Origin: Silene conica
Taxonomy: Eukaryota > Streptophyta > Magnoliopsida > Caryophyllales > Caryophyllaceae
DNA length: 64,000 nt
Direction of reading: 5' to 3'
NCBI GenBank assembly: GCA_029255685.2
Contig: CM055319.2
Location: 30,413,568-30,477,567 of the forward strand
Shown: one piece after another, positions 34,603 to 46,765 of the stretch
Numbering within the stretch: the first letter of the stretch is position 1
Layout of the letters: the number at the start of each line of letters is the position of its first letter
The notes under the pieces: model-generated
The model's database searches: none
What the model saw: the letters and a program-made list of their open reading frames with translations, nothing else
What the model was told of the DNA's origin: nothing
Made by a program: the position numbers and the translations under genes

Positions 34603-35394
34603 ATGGCAAATAACGCTCCACCACTCCCACATCATGTTTCTTGGCTCCAATCTTTCATGAATCGTTGCAAGCTTAGGAAGCAAGGCACCAATTTTAAAGA
34701 TTGGAAAAATCAATTACATATAGCTGCGGAAGGTGACAATAAGATTCGTTACCTTGCCGAAGCCGCTCCTCCTGTTCCCACTGCTCATTCCACGATAGAA
34801 ACTCGTGAGGCCTATGAGGCCTATATGAAGGAGTCAAACATTCTTAGGGACATACTCATTTTCTCTTTGGAGCCGGATCTCCAAGAAAGATTGATTATGC
34901 TTAGCACGGCAAATGAGATTTACACTAAGCTTAAGAATATGTTTTCTCAAACTCCTAGGACGTTGCTTCATGAAGTAATTTCTGCATCTTTTGACCCAAA
35001 ATCATATAAGGGTCAAATTACGAGTTCTACGGTGGTTAAGTCGGTTGTACCATCTGAAATCTTGCAAGATCAAAGGATGGAAGCCCCTGACTATCTCATA
35101 ATAGAACGAAATCTTCGTTTTCTTGATATGCCTTCACAAGCTGAAAGGGCATTTGGACTTATTCGAAGTAGCAAGACGAATATGCCTAATCTTGAGAAAA
35201 AGAGCAAAGGGAAATATAAAAGGAAAAATGGAAAAGGCAAAGGTAAAATGGCATCCAAGACCGCATCATCTTCAAAAGTTGATGATAAGTGCCATTATTG
35301 CACAAAGATGGGGCATTGGAAACGTGAATGCCCGATGTACTTAGCCGACCTAAAGCTTGAAAGGTTCACTCTTTTGGTAATAATTCTTATTTAA
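34603..35394 (+). CDS. Copia-3 Gag (capsid-nucleocapsid) protein
   Basis: 263 codons, uninterrupted. The N-terminal part (about residues 10-190) contains WLQSFMNRCKLRKQGTNFKDW and other features of the UBN2-type Copia Gag domain that forms virus-like particles in the cytoplasm. A Lys/Gly-rich basic segment (about 200-220) precedes the zinc knuckle CHYCTKMGHWKREC (CX2CX4HX4C, about 229-242), which binds RNA. The stop follows 20 residues later, before any protease motif. The start is the first ATG after the conserved leader, at the same relative place as in Copia-2. Residues 135-165 look rearranged compared with Copia-4 Gag, so full capsid function is uncertain. Confidence 0.85.
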   Translation: MANNAPPLPHHVSWLQSFMNRCKLRKQGTNFKDWKNQLHIAAEGDNKIRYLAEAAPPVPTAHSTIETREAYEAYMKESNILRDILIFSLEPDLQERLIMLSTANEIYTKLKNMFSQTPRTLLHEVISASFDPKSYKGQITSSTVVKSVVPSEILQDQRMEAPDYLIIERNLRFLDMPSQAERAFGLIRSSKTNMPNLEKKSKGKYKRKNGKGKGKMASKTASSSKVDDKCHYCTKMGHWKRECPMYLADLKLERFTLLVIILI

Positions 35395-37844
35395 ACTTGT
35401 GTTGTAACATTAACTTTTGTATAATGATACAAGTTGTTAATACTAACAATTTTTAATTGTTTTAAAGGGACTCCTTCCAGGAAATGGAGCAAGGAGAAAG
35501 GAAAGGATAACTTAAAGTTCCTTCCATGGATGACTATGGTAGCATCCGAGATTGAAGACATGAAGAGCATGGCTCTATTTTCATTATGATGTCTTCTTTC
35601 ATTTTGCATTTTAATTTAAGAACTCTTTATTACTTGTAGGACAAGAATATTGTTGAGACAATGGTTGTAATAGTGGTGACTTGGTTTTCAACCCAAGTCA
35701 TCCTTTTGTTCTTAATCAAACATGTTTGGTTGTTTTAAAATGCTTTTATGATACATAACATGAGTTGATATGATTTTCATAGATCGTAATTAAGTACCTT
35801 GAATAGTTCACCGTACGCTAGACATGATAGGATCATTAACAAAGTAATATGACTTACTTAAAACCGAGAATTATATCACATGAAATACGTCAAATTCAAG
35901 CAAAAGATTATTAATTCGTTATAAGATGATCACCTTAAACGAATGAGAATACTAATGTCTCACTACTCATCTAAATTCTTTATCCAATACATTGTTGACG
36001 GGCGAAAATGCTATCCTTCTTAAATAAAGGCTATTTTAAAAGGATAGAGTGGGAGAAATTCTACGCCCGCAAACCAATGAAATAAACATAGGATCTTAGA
36101 GAAGAATCCTATAAGGATTCCTTAAGAAGAACTCTGAAAAATTGGATAGAAGAAACTACGAAAGGACACAAGGACACAGAAGAAACTACGCGAGGACACA
36201 AAAGGAAATGTTCCATATGTTGTTATTAGTTCCTAGAGAGGACAAAGGGAACCGCGGGTGTTAACGGAAGGAAATCGTTTCCATGATGTTAATGTTTCTG
36301 TTTTATAAAGATAATAGAGGAGAAATCATCTCCCGTTCTCGTGATAATAAGAGATTCTTTCCGTGGGAAGGAAAATGAAAAATGAAATGTTCATAGCGAG
36401 TTGAGAAGATGTTTGAAGTAAATCAAAATGAAATGTCATTATGAGTTGAGAAGATGTTTGACGATGTTACCAAATCACTATGAAGATAGTGGGAGTTATT
36501 AAACTATGAGATAGTAATATGGAGTTCAGTGGGAGAAAAGTTATTAAGGAAACGAAACCTACCATTTAGAGAGAATGGTGATTCTTTAAAGGTAAAGAAT
36601 ATAAGGTTTTCAATTCTAGATGAATGTATGTTAAGAACATAAATCATAGATAAGTTAACAAGGTTTGTATTTGAATCCAAGATATGAAAATGTTAAATTC
36701 ATATAACCTTGATTAAAATGCCAAAGGTTGAAACAAAACCTTATTTCGATATAAGCTTCTCGAGGAAAACTATTGGATCGAATCTAGGTTAACTACGATA
36801 TAAATTCTAGTACAATATGACTGTGTTCATATGGATGACATGTCATAAGTTTTAAGAAAACAGTGGGAGCTTCCTTAAAGTAAGGAGACTCGAGTCGAGT
36901 ATAAAAGACTTGAAGTGTACTTGAATAAAGATCATATTATACAAGATAATATGAGTCATAAGGAAACCGGAATTTGTTGGTTTAAAAGATGTGAAGATAG
37001 GGTATATTCACATAACAAACCGTTAATACAAATTGATGTATGAGCATCAAAGATTGTTTATGTGGAGCAGCAATATCGTATTTATTGTTCGCACATAACA
37101 ATCACTTTTATCGTTTGAGTTATTATTATTATTAACTCACAATTTATACTTTGTGAAATCCAAATGGGTTGTAAGAGACAATTTGAACCCCATAAGTGAA
37201 CTGGATTAACTTAGTATAGCCCATAGTCGTTTGTATGAGGTGACGTCTCGAAGCGACTAGAATGTGAGGCGATTCATGACAAGTTCAAATGTCATAGAGT
37301 CATATGGGATGACTAGTCGATCACATAGGCAGACTGTGTAACACTTTGTCGGGCATTTAGTGACCGCTTATAGAGTTCTGGAAATTTTATAATTAGCCTG
37401 GTCGTGGCGAGAGCTACTATATTATTCACATAAGTCGATTCTTTGACTTGAGACTGTTCGCCCAAGCTGATGCAGCCTCAGATTGACTTTGATTTTAGCT
37501 CTACGATCAACCGTTAAAGGGGGTCAAATGGGCTTCTTTTGGGTCATGATGGACTGTGTTAGCGAAGGGAACAGTAGGATAGGAATTGTCCAACCCCTTG
37601 TTAGGGTTGTCTTAAATCTCAAGGCCACTCGAGGAGAAGTTTAACTGGAAATGCGTGGCCACGCTCGGAAGGTATCTATGGTAGATAATTCCGGTCAAAG
37701 CAGTTAAATCTCCATATCGAGAAAAACCGCTCAAGATATGATCAAATGCAAGTACGACCTGGAAGACACCTTGCATTGAGTGGGAGATGACGTAATAGGA
37801 CAAGAGAATTGGTGACGCACACTTGTCGAGTACAAGTGTGAGAT
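35395..37844 (+). other. Copia-3 region lacking pol, with conserved 3' untranslated part
   Basis: No protease, integrase or RT motif is found in any frame. Isolated purine tracts (GAGTGGGAGAAA near 36049, CAGTGGGAG near 36500) recall Copia pol nucleotides. From about 37140 the conserved 3' blocks appear (GTGAACTGGATTAAC, GAGGTGACGTCTCG, GGCCACTCGAGGAG at about 37622). The purine tract before the 3' LTR reads AAGTGTGAGAT, one G changed to T relative to Copia-2. Confidence 0.7.
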
Positions 37845-39094
37845 TGTTGGGAAATGTGTCCTCAACAATTGTGCGATCATGACAGTGATAAAAATCATTG
37901 TCATAAATCTTATGAAATGAATATGCAAGGGACGATCCGATATTTGATATAGTCAACTGACCAACATTAATCGGTAATGATTGGCTGACTAGAGTTTGAC
38001 ATTACTGTCGTATGACGGTAGTGGTCAGTTGATCCCTTTAGGTCACACCTATAGGACAGACCCCTTAAATAATATATCGATTAATTGTATAGGATACAGA
38101 TTGATCGATATTCTTAAAATCGTATGTCGAGAATTCAGAGGTTGAATCTTAAAGTAAGATTTATATTTGAAATTGAAATGTGTCAATTGTCAAATATTAA
38201 TCGATATTTATGAAATGTCGAAATTAAAATGAGAAGGGTTCGTGGTTATAACAAATGTTGTATATCGTATTGACGATTATTATAAATAACCATATTTTGA
38301 GACAGTAATTATGAATTACTAAATTAATTTGTTAAATATGATTTAATTAATTTAGAAATAATATTTATTTGATAAATACGTATTTTTAAATTAATACAAT
38401 TGTATCATGTCACATAGGATGTGACATATATGACACAATTGTACAAATTACAATTTGTAAAACGAAAGTCCAATTTTTACTCAAAAGTGGCGTGTGATGG
38501 TGTGTGTTATAAGGACTAATTTGCTTAAATTAGTGCATGCTAAAACATAATGATTGTATAGGTATGATGCCTATGTGTAGCCATGCAAACCTAATTGCTT
38601 GTGTAAGACAAGCAATCTATTTGGTCTTCCAAAACACACAAACACACGAAATACACCTACCTCAACCAAAACCCATTCTATCTTTATATATACATGTGAT
38701 ACTCCACATGTAATAAGCTAATGCTCTTACTAGATTTTCCTAGAGTAAGAAAAACAAAATTACCTCTTATATATTATTAGATAATATTCTCTAGTATACT
38801 AATATTGTTATTAGTACACGGTTTAAGGCAACCGTTTCCGTCACCTATCTCGTGTTAGTATTTCGGTGTTTAAGGGTAGGTCTTGGGTGCATCGTAAAGG
38901 AGGCAAGCTATTTTGGTTGCTCCGTGGAGGATCGTCCTAGCACTCATTCGGACCGTTTGTAAGCCCCTTTTCGTTATTGTTCCGCAAATAATATTGCATG
39001 CATAAGATCGACTAAATTAATATGAGATTAATAAGTAAAATTAGTAAGACTAAATAATATGAACTTGTTAGAAAGACTACCTTAGTTACCAACA
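37845..39094 (+). repeat. Copia-3 3' LTR
   Basis: 1250 bp, about 21 differences from the 5' LTR. Ends CCAACA, followed by GAAAC. Confidence 0.93.
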
Positions 39095-40252
39095 GAAACT
39101 AGTCAATCGAGAGCACTGGAGCAAGAAAGTGCTCGATCGAGAGGACCAAATCAAAGAATGTTGAACAATGACTTGATTCGTGATACGCATAAAGTACATT
39201 CTGATGTGAAAGTCCCGTTTCCGGGATGTTTAAGAAAAGAAAAGAAGACCAAACCAGAATACGCCAGATTTGGCCAACTTGTCAAAGGCCTGAATGTTTA
39301 TATCCTGTTCTTAGACTTGTTAAGAAAGGTATCATCCTACTTAAAGTTTATGAAGGATATTTTGCTACGAAAACGAACAATCATTGAAATTGAGACCGTT
39401 GCCTTTACTGAAGGGTGCTCAACCCATTTACAGTACCGGCCCCCACTTAAACTGACCGACCCGGGTAATTTTTCAATTCCTTGCCATATAGGACTTCATT
39501 TTATCGATAGAGCATTATGCGATTTGGGCGCTAGTATTAGCGTCATACCGTGGTCCTTCTCTAGGAGGTTGGGTTTTAATCGGTTTCATTACACGAGCAT
39601 GTCCGTTCAAATGGCTGACAGGTCAATTGCTAGACCTCTAGGAATTTTAGAGGACATACCAGTTAAGGTTGGGCGATTCTATATACCGGTTGATTTTGTC
39701 GTGCTTGACATTCCGGAGGACTCATACACACCTATTATACTTGGCCGACCATTTTTACACACAGCCCAAGCTATCATCGATGTTTGGTTGCGTACTTTGG
39801 CCTTTAGGGTTGGGGGTGAGGAACTTGTTTTCGCTAAACTCGCGACCCACAAGGGGCCAATGCGCATATTAGAGTGCAATCTCCTACAAGCCGTTGATTC
39901 TGATTCCATTCCCATGGATGTGACACCGTCTAAAGACTCCATGATTGTTGATGAACCCCCGCATGTTGTTACTCTCCCGACCCCGCTAGCGCCATTGCCT
40001 CGTAAAGAGAGCAAAAGAAAGGCCCGCATTTCTGTAATTAGGTGCACAGGGCCACGATGGGGAAACTTTGCATTAGATCCAAGCACGGGAAAGGAAAAGA
40101 GTATGGCGGAACTATCCAAGGAGTACAAAGACGAGAGGAAGGCAGAAAATGAATCACAAACATGGAGTAGGAAGGTGAAGGCCAATGAAGGAGAATCAAG
40201 TTCGTCGCAGCAAAGGCCGAAGGATGGGCAAACAAATTTGATGGAAGAATAG
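39095..40252 (+). pseudogene. Element A gag end and aspartic protease
   Basis: Resumes gag in phase after Copia-3 and stays open to TAG/TAA at 40252. The retropepsin active site is CDLGASISVIP (Athila-type Asp-Leu-Gly-Ala in place of DTGA), and the C-terminal flap partner is IILGRPFLHTA. In active elements this protease cleaves Gag. The protein ends with a charged tail and a stop, with no RT following, unlike a normal Gag-Pol. The segment itself is intact for about 385 codons, but the upstream gag is broken, so expression would need an internal start (ATG 39158). Confidence 0.85.
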
Positions 40253-40519
40253 CCGGGTTTGCAACCCCGTGCAAAGTTGTAAATAGGATAATTTCATTTG
40301 GATTTAAGTTCTTTTTAGACTTGTGGATTTGATTTTGATAGGACATCCGTAGTTAGACGATAGTAGTTAGTTTGAACTGTTTTTTAGTGATTCGGACACA
40401 TATTTGGTGACTTTGGGATATTTTTGATATGCTTTTTGTAGGTACGAATGAGCCGCACCAAACAGAGACTTATAAAAGTGCGTGCTAGCTAAAAGTACTC
40501 GAGCGAGAGGATTAATTCT
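40253..40519 (+). other. Element A non-coding spacer after protease
   Basis: Where Athila elements normally encode RT, RNase H and integrase, only short non-coding sequence is present. No pol motif is seen. Confidence 0.6.
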
Positions 40520-40731
40520 CTCGATCGAGTAAATTTGGGGACAAAAGCCATCGATCGAGTAGTCTACTCCTCGATCGAGAGAGAGGAAGTGGTCGATCGA
40601 GAGGTTTACCTCTCGATCGAGAAGAAGGAAGATTAAAGGTCGCGGATCCCTCGATCGAGAAGTTACTGTTCTCGATCGAGCCATTCAGGTAACAAAAGTC
40701 CTCGATCGAAGAAATTTTTCTCTCGATCGAG
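40520..40731. repeat. Phased palindrome array 3 (upstream of internal promoter-like region)
   Basis: CTCGATCGAG or one-base variants start at 40520, 40550, 40570, 40592, 40612, 40650, 40671, 40701 and 40722. Spacings are 30, 20, 22, 20, 38, 21, 30 and 21 bp. The array is non-coding and ends 15 bp before a TATA box. Confidence 0.87.
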
Positions 40732-40745
40732 CAATTGTTTTGCTC

Positions 40746-40753
40746 TATAAAAG
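40746..40753 (+). promoter_or_regulatory. Putative internal promoter TATA box of Element A
   Basis: TATAAAAG immediately downstream of palindrome array 3 and about 430 bp upstream of the ORF-1-like ATG. Downstream sequence is C/T-rich leader-like. It would drive a separate mRNA for the 3' gene. Inference from motif order. Confidence 0.5.
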
Positions 40754-41040
40754 TAAAATTTCGACTTCTTTCCTTCATTTCCTTCGACCGAGAAAAAAGT
40801 GTTCTTCCCCAATTTTCAAACTTTTCACCCTCACTTGCATTTTAAGCGATTTTTGCCCAAATCACTTACTACATTGTATTATACACTTACTTTAAACATC
40901 AATTTCGACAAAAGACCTTTCAAAAACCTCGATTTCAACCCCCAGTTCGAAATTTTCAATTTCTAGGGTTTCAATTCGATTTTTCGAATTTGTGTTTTTT
41001 TTTCTAATTTCTTGCAGTTCGTGGGTATAACCGACATCAA

Positions 41041-41177
41041 GTAAGTGTTATAAACTCTTCTTTTTCTTAATTAAACACCCTCATTCCCGTATTTTTCGAT
41101 TTATAGGGTTTTAGAGTAAGAGCTTAGAACCGAGTTTTCCCTGTTTCAATTCGTTTTATTGCTTGATGTTTGTGTAG
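41041..41177 (+). other. Putative intron before the ORF-1-like gene
   Basis: Donor GTAAGT at 41041 and acceptor TTTGTGTAG ending 41177, two bases before the ATG at 41180. Length 137 bp with a T-rich 3' end. Suggests a spliced leader on the 3' gene transcript; not proven. Confidence 0.45.
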
Positions 41178-41179
41178 TA

Positions 41180-41765
41180 ATGGACCCAGTAGCTCAAATC
41201 CCTGCTCCCGAACCATCTGTCGAGATGATCGTCTCGAATGTCGTGAACGAGATAACAGAGCAACACTCTGTTGTTGCTGTCGCGGTATCGGAGCAGCCCC
41301 CTGTTGCTGCCACTGAGATTGCGACGGTGTCTTCCGACACCGTCATTCCTGGGGGAGAGTCTACCGTGAGCCCACCAGCCGTAGAGGGTACAGTTGCTCC
41401 TCAAGCAACTTCTGGTGCCCCTGTTTTAGTGGAGGATGTCGAGACGGAGTCCGGAGTGACTCCGAGGAGGAGACCGACTCAGATGATGATGCTGGCCAGC
41501 CGCGTCCTCCATTCTCTTTGTTAGCCGCGGGTGCCACGCCTAGGTACTCCAAGCTACCTAAGGTTCCTCGTCCTCAACCCTTGGCCATCACTGCCACTCC
41601 TCCTCGACCTCCTTTGGTCGCCACCACGAGCTCCTCTACTACATCTACTTAGCTCATTACTGCACCTGGGGCCACTGTTGTCGAGCCCCATGTTTCAGAG
41701 GCTACTGCTACGCCTCCTTCTGCTGAGCCACTTCATCCAGGGCTGTTGTTACTTCACGAGGGACT
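41180..41765 (+). pseudogene. Element A ORF-1-like gene, N-terminal part
   Basis: Starts MDPVAQIPAPEP, Pro/Val/Thr-rich. A frameshift near 41460 leads to the frame containing EEETDSDDDAGQPRPPF, and a TAG lies at about 41651. Copia-4 is inserted after 41765. The remaining gene is at 51628-53225. Confidence 0.65.
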
Positions 41766-42833
41766 TGTGGGGAATAAAACGCGTATTCACCCTAAATTTG
41801 CAGGATTATAATGAAATATACAATTGTGAATATCGTCATAAGATTAAAAACATGAGAAAAGAAGTACAACCTTTAGTCCTCGCGCAAAAGGCCTAAGAAC
41901 AGGAATTAATGCAAATTCCCTCCTATAACTTGCACCCAAGACTTAGTTTGAGACGTGGCCACGTGTGCTAGAAATCCTCTCCAATTGCCTTGCAATATAG
42001 GGAGAGCCCTTGAGGTTTTAGATGTGAGATCTGAGGTTTTGGGAGAAGAATGCTCTCAAACCCTAATTTTACCCTGAGATTATTTTACAGTGCAACAAGA
42101 GTCTTTCACATAAGGAGAAACCCTCTCCTTATGTAGCCTCTGTTCGGCCGAATTGGAGACTGGGTATGAGTGGGCTTCCCACTCTTACCTTATTCCAATG
42201 CGTGATTCGACCCAATTAGCTTTAAGTTGTTCGCGGGTTTTATTTATAAATCGTAACATGTTATCAGATATTAATACAGTCGATATATTAATAATGGTCT
42301 GACAAAATACGATATTGTATAATTACCCAAATTAATATAACTGTTTATATTAATACGCGAATACAATATTTAATTAAATATAACCGTTTATATTTAATTT
42401 ACGAATTAATCATGTAATCCGTATTAGCTAAAATTATTTAATCCGTATTAAATAATAATCTCAACATCTTATTGACTAATTTAATAGTCAATACCTCTGA
42501 CTAACCGTTTAGTCATATCCGGCAAAATGTGACTGTATTTTCATACCTTCACATCTCTCAAACGTGTCCTATAGGTGTGACGTATAGGGACCAGTTGACC
42601 ACCGCCATCCGTATGACAATAACGTCAAACTTATCTAGCAAGCCAACCGTTATTGATAAACGTGGATCAACTGGTAATAATACAGAAGTATGCCCTTGTG
42701 ATCCTTAAAGAGATTTAATAAGTCATTGTACTTAATTGTCAAGGACACCAGCCCCAACAATCTCCCACTTGTCCGTACAAGGGTATGTTCAATGACGTTA
42801 TCACACTACATGTGGAGGACACAATCTCCAACA
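41766..42833 (-). repeat. Copia-4 3' LTR
   Basis: 1068 bp. On the minus strand a TTTATAAATA TATA-like box lies near 42250. The two-stem module is at 42591-42674. Confidence 0.95.
42591..42674. other. LTR two-stem inverted-repeat module (Copia-4)
   Basis: Outer arms CCAGTTGACCA (42591-42601) and TGGATCAACTGG (42663-42674) pair with one bulged base. The inner arms CAATAACG (42617-42624) and CGTTATTG (42648-42655) pair perfectly over 8 bp, while the aligned bases in Copia-1 to -3 (GTAATG/CATTAC) are different but also paired. The second copy is at about 51385-51468. Confidence 0.78.
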
Positions 42834-43621
42834 AACTCCCACTTGTCCGTACAAGTGTAGGTGCGATAACCGAATCTCATATCCTTTTAAAATTTCTCCC
42901 ACTCAATGTAAGACAATTTGCAAATCCGCATTCGCAAAGGTCGTATCTCACAAGCGATCTGTATCAAGAGTGGTTTCCCCGACTAGAGAGTAACTTAACT
43001 GATAAAACGAATCTGTATTCGAGCATGGCCATGCATTTCAGTTACTACTCCTCGAGTGGCCCTGAGAAATGATAAAATCCTGATAAGGGTTTGGATATTT
43101 CCCTCAACTCGAATCCTGCCGATATCGCCCAGCATGAAATAACCCAGAAAAAATCCTCTTGGCCCCTGTTACGGTGACCGTGGGAAAGAAACCAAAGTTA
43201 CCCAAAATCTGTCTTAATCTCGAGAAACAGTTGAAAGTCAAAAGACTCGACTCTAAGGAACACTATGGAGGTCCTATCCACGACCTGGCACCCAATGTTA
43301 TAAAACATTTAGGACTCCATAACGATGTCACGGGGTGTCCTACGAGATATCCGTATAACTCGCCTTTGTGATTGGTCAGTCATCCACGTGACTTATGGCT
43401 CGTTGAACCCACCATCAACCAACGTCACAAAATGATTACCTGAGTTATCAGCTCAAGTGGGTAATCAAGGACCAAAATGATGTAATGTTAATCAGTTCAC
43501 TTTGTGGTGTTCAAAATTGGCGTACAATTCCACATGAGAAACAAAACATTTTATATCATAACAATAAGGTTGAATAGAGTACACGAGAAAATGAATTATT
43601 ACATGAATTCATAAAAGAGTA
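42834..43621 (-). other. Copia-4 conserved 3' untranslated region and purine tract
   Basis: On the minus strand it shares the ordered blocks GTGAACTGATTAAC (near 43500), GGCCACTCGAGGAG (near 43060) and CATTGAGTGGGAG (near 42910) with the other Copia elements. Confidence 0.72.
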
Positions 43622-46600
43622 CTACAACTTAGGAACACATCCAATTCCCATGGAATGAATGTGCCCTTCATGCTTATCACGTGGTAATGCTTTTGTGAGA
43701 GGATCAGCTATGTTGTCATCCGTAGCGATCTTTTCAATAAAAATCTCCTTTTGCTCCACGTAATCTCTGATTAGATGAGCTTTCCGTTGTACATGCCTAG
43801 CCTTGCTGCTAGACTTATGCTCCTTAGCTTGGAAGATGGCACCGCTATTGTCACAATAGACGGTGATTGGGTTATTCGAACTAGGCACTACTGATAGTCC
43901 TTGTAAGAATTGACGCATCCATATTGCTTCCTTAGCTGCTTCTGAGGCGGCATAGTACTCGGACTCAGTCGTAGAATCTGCTGTAACACTCTGTTTAGAA
44001 CTTTTCCAGCTGACAGCAGCGCCATTAAGAGTAAAGACAAATCCAGACTGAGATTTCGAGTCATCTCGATCTGTTTGGAAGCTAGCATCTGCGTAACCCG
44101 TGGCGCAGAGCGTTGAGTCGCCTCCATAAGTCAATCCCCAATCTTTAGTCCTCCGTAGGTACTTAAGAATGTTTTTCACGGCCATCCAGTGTGGTTCACC
44201 TGGATGAGCTTGGAATCGACTGGTCATACTCAATGCATATGCAACGTCTGGACGTGTGCATATCATGGCATACATGATCGATCCTATTGCCGAGGCATAA
44301 GGAATCCGACTCATGCGCTCTTTCTCTTCCACTGACTTAGCTTCTTGAGTCTTGCTCAAGTGAAGCCCAGGAGTCATGGGAAGGAACCCCTTCTTGGAGT
44401 TCGTCATACTGAATCTCTCCAGAATCTTCTCTATATAAGACTCCTGACTGAGAGACAACATCCGTCGTGATCTATCCCTGTAGATACGGATGCCCAAAAT
44501 TCTTTGTGCCTCTCCCAGATCTTTCATCTGGAAATGGTTTTTCAACCATGCTTTAACCGAAGATAAGAGAGGTATGTCATTCCCAATCAAGAGTATGTCA
44601 TCGACATACAGTACTAGGAATACAATCTTACTCCCACTCGACTTGATATAGAGACATGGTTCCTCGACTGATCGAATGAACCCATTCTCTTTTATCACTT
44701 GGTCGAAGCGATGATTCCAACTCCGCGATGCTTGCTTAAGTCCATAGATGGAACGCTTAAGCTTGCAAACTTTCTTAGGATGTGCTGGATCGATAAAACC
44801 CTCGGGTTTTACCATGTACAACTCTTCCTCCAAATAACCGTTTAAGAAGGCGGTTTTAACGTCCATTTGCCATATTTCATAGTCATGAAATGCGGCGATC
44901 GCTAAGATAATCCGAATGGAACGTAGCATGACTACGGGTGCACAGATCTCATCGTAGTGCAAGCCTGGCACTTGGGTGAAACCTTTAGCAACTAGTCTAG
45001 CCTTATGGATATCTTGTTGTCCTTCCACGGCATGTTTTATCTTGTAAAGCCATTTGCATTGAAGGGGACGTACCTTTGCAGGTAGGTCCACAAGATCCCA
45101 CACGTTGTTCTCATACATGGAGTCCATCTCGGATTGCATGGCTTCTAGCCATAGCTTTGAGTCAGAACTGGTCATGGCACCTTTATAGGTTGTGGGTTCA
45201 TTACCCTCTAGGAGTAAGACGTCATCTTTATCGTGTTCCTCGACCATACCAATGTATCTGTCCGGTGGAATAGAGACTCTTCCTGACCTCCTAGGTTCCT
45301 TAGGGATATCTACCGCAGCCTCGGTTGAAGGTACTGTTTCCTCCAATGGTTGCTCGGTAGTTGGTTCTTGAACCTCCGATAACTCGAAGGTTCTATTACT
45401 CGACTTGTTCTCGAGAAATTCTTTCTCTAAGAACGTCGCACTAGCGGCAACAAAAACACGTTGTTCGGTAGGCGAGTAGAAGTAATGACCAAACGTTCCC
45501 TTTGGATAGCCTATAAAGTATGTCTTGACCGATCGCGGGCCGAGCTTATCCTCGTGTCTCCACTTGACATAAGCCTCGCAGCCCCAAACCCGAATAAAGG
45601 ACAAGTTAGGGACCGTTCCCTTCCATAACTCGAATGGAGTCTTGTCAACAGCTTTAGACGGACTTCGGTTAAGTATTAGAGCGGCCGACAAAAGAGCATA
45701 GCCCCACAATGAATCAGGCACAACGGTGTGACTCATCATGGATCGAACCATATCAAGTAAAGTTCGATTTCTCCGTTCGGACACACCATTTAATTGTGGT
45801 GTTCCAGGTGGAGTCAACTGTAGCACGATCCCACAGTCTTTTAGGTGTTGATCAAACTCGCGTGAAAGATACTCACCACCACGATCTGAACGTAGTGCTT
45901 TAATCTTTCTACCCAGCTGGTTCTGTACCCGATTCTGGTATTCTTTGAACTTGTCAAAGGATTCACTTTTATGTTTCATTAAGTAGACATAGCCATATCT
46001 ACTCAAATCATCCGTGAAAGTGATAAAATACCTATAGCCTTCTCGTGCGTTGATCGACATAGGGCCACATACGTCCGTATGTATGAGTCCTAATAGGTCG
46101 GCAGCGCGCATTCCAACACCTTTGAAGGAAATACGAGTCATTTTGCCGATGAGACATGATTCACACGTGCCATATGATTCGAAATCAAAGGGCGAAATAG
46201 CTCCATTCTGTATGAGCTGTTTTACGCGTTTCTCATTTATGTGTCCCATACGACAATGCCATAGGTAAGTTTGATCTTTGTCACCTACCTTTATTCTTTT
46301 ATTATTCACATGTAATATCTCGGTGGTTTGATCTAAAACATAAATTCCATTCATGGAAACTGCCTTGCCATAAATCATATTGTGTAAGGAGAAAATACAG
46401 CGATTATTCTCTCTTACAAATGAAAAGCCGAGTTTGTCAAGTGCAGAAACTGAAATAATGTTTTTGGACAAACTAGGAACATAATAACAGTTATATAAAA
46501 ATAACTCGAATCCACTTGGAAGCTGGATTACGTATGTTCCCTTCGAGACTGCAGCTACACGTGCTCCGTTCCCGACACGCAGGTCCACCTCACCCTTGAT

Positions 46601-46765
46601 TAGGGGTTCTTGGTTTCGGAGGCCCTGCACATGATTACATAGATGAGAACCACAACCAGTATCAAGTACCCAAGTTCCGCAACTTGCATGGTTAATCTCA
46701 ATCATGTGAATAAAAGAAGAAGAAGACATACCAACAGGAGTAACACGGCGACCGTTCCCTTCCAT
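43622..46765 (-). pseudogene. Copia-4 protease-integrase-RT-RNase H (downstream copy)
   Basis: About 1040 codons open. Order on the minus strand: protease WVLDTGCGSHLC, integrase HHCC (WHCRMGHINEKR..CESCLIGK) and DDE (HTDVCGP, RSDRGGEY, GVSERRNRT), RT with YVDDILLIGND, RNase H with GYADASF, STTESEYYAASEA and VYCDNSGA, ending near IADPLTKALPRDK. All catalytic residues look intact. The first few codons come from the duplication junction, so this is not a natural start; gag is in a separate frame upstream. One copy of the 1139-bp unit too many is the only evident lesion. Confidence 0.9.

Larger units (their letters stand above)
30873..39094 (+). mobile_element. Copia-3: gag-only Copia-type LTR retrotransposon
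   Basis: LTRs 30873-32119 (1247 bp) and 37845-39094 (1250 bp) have TGTTGGG...CCAACA ends. The target duplication is GAAAC (30868-30872, 39095-39099). There is an iMet primer site. The internal region has a 1.8-2.5 kb leader, one intact gag ORF, and 2.4 kb without pol. About 21 LTR differences (about 1.7%) make it older than Copia-2. A TR-GAG-like non-autonomous element: it makes capsid but must borrow reverse transcriptase and integrase. Confidence 0.93.

Noticed and set aside
40520..40731. CRISPR-like repeat array
   Set aside because: Repeats are only 10 bp, spacers 10-20 bp, the genome is plant, and there are no cas genes. It is a palindrome array in a retrotransposon.
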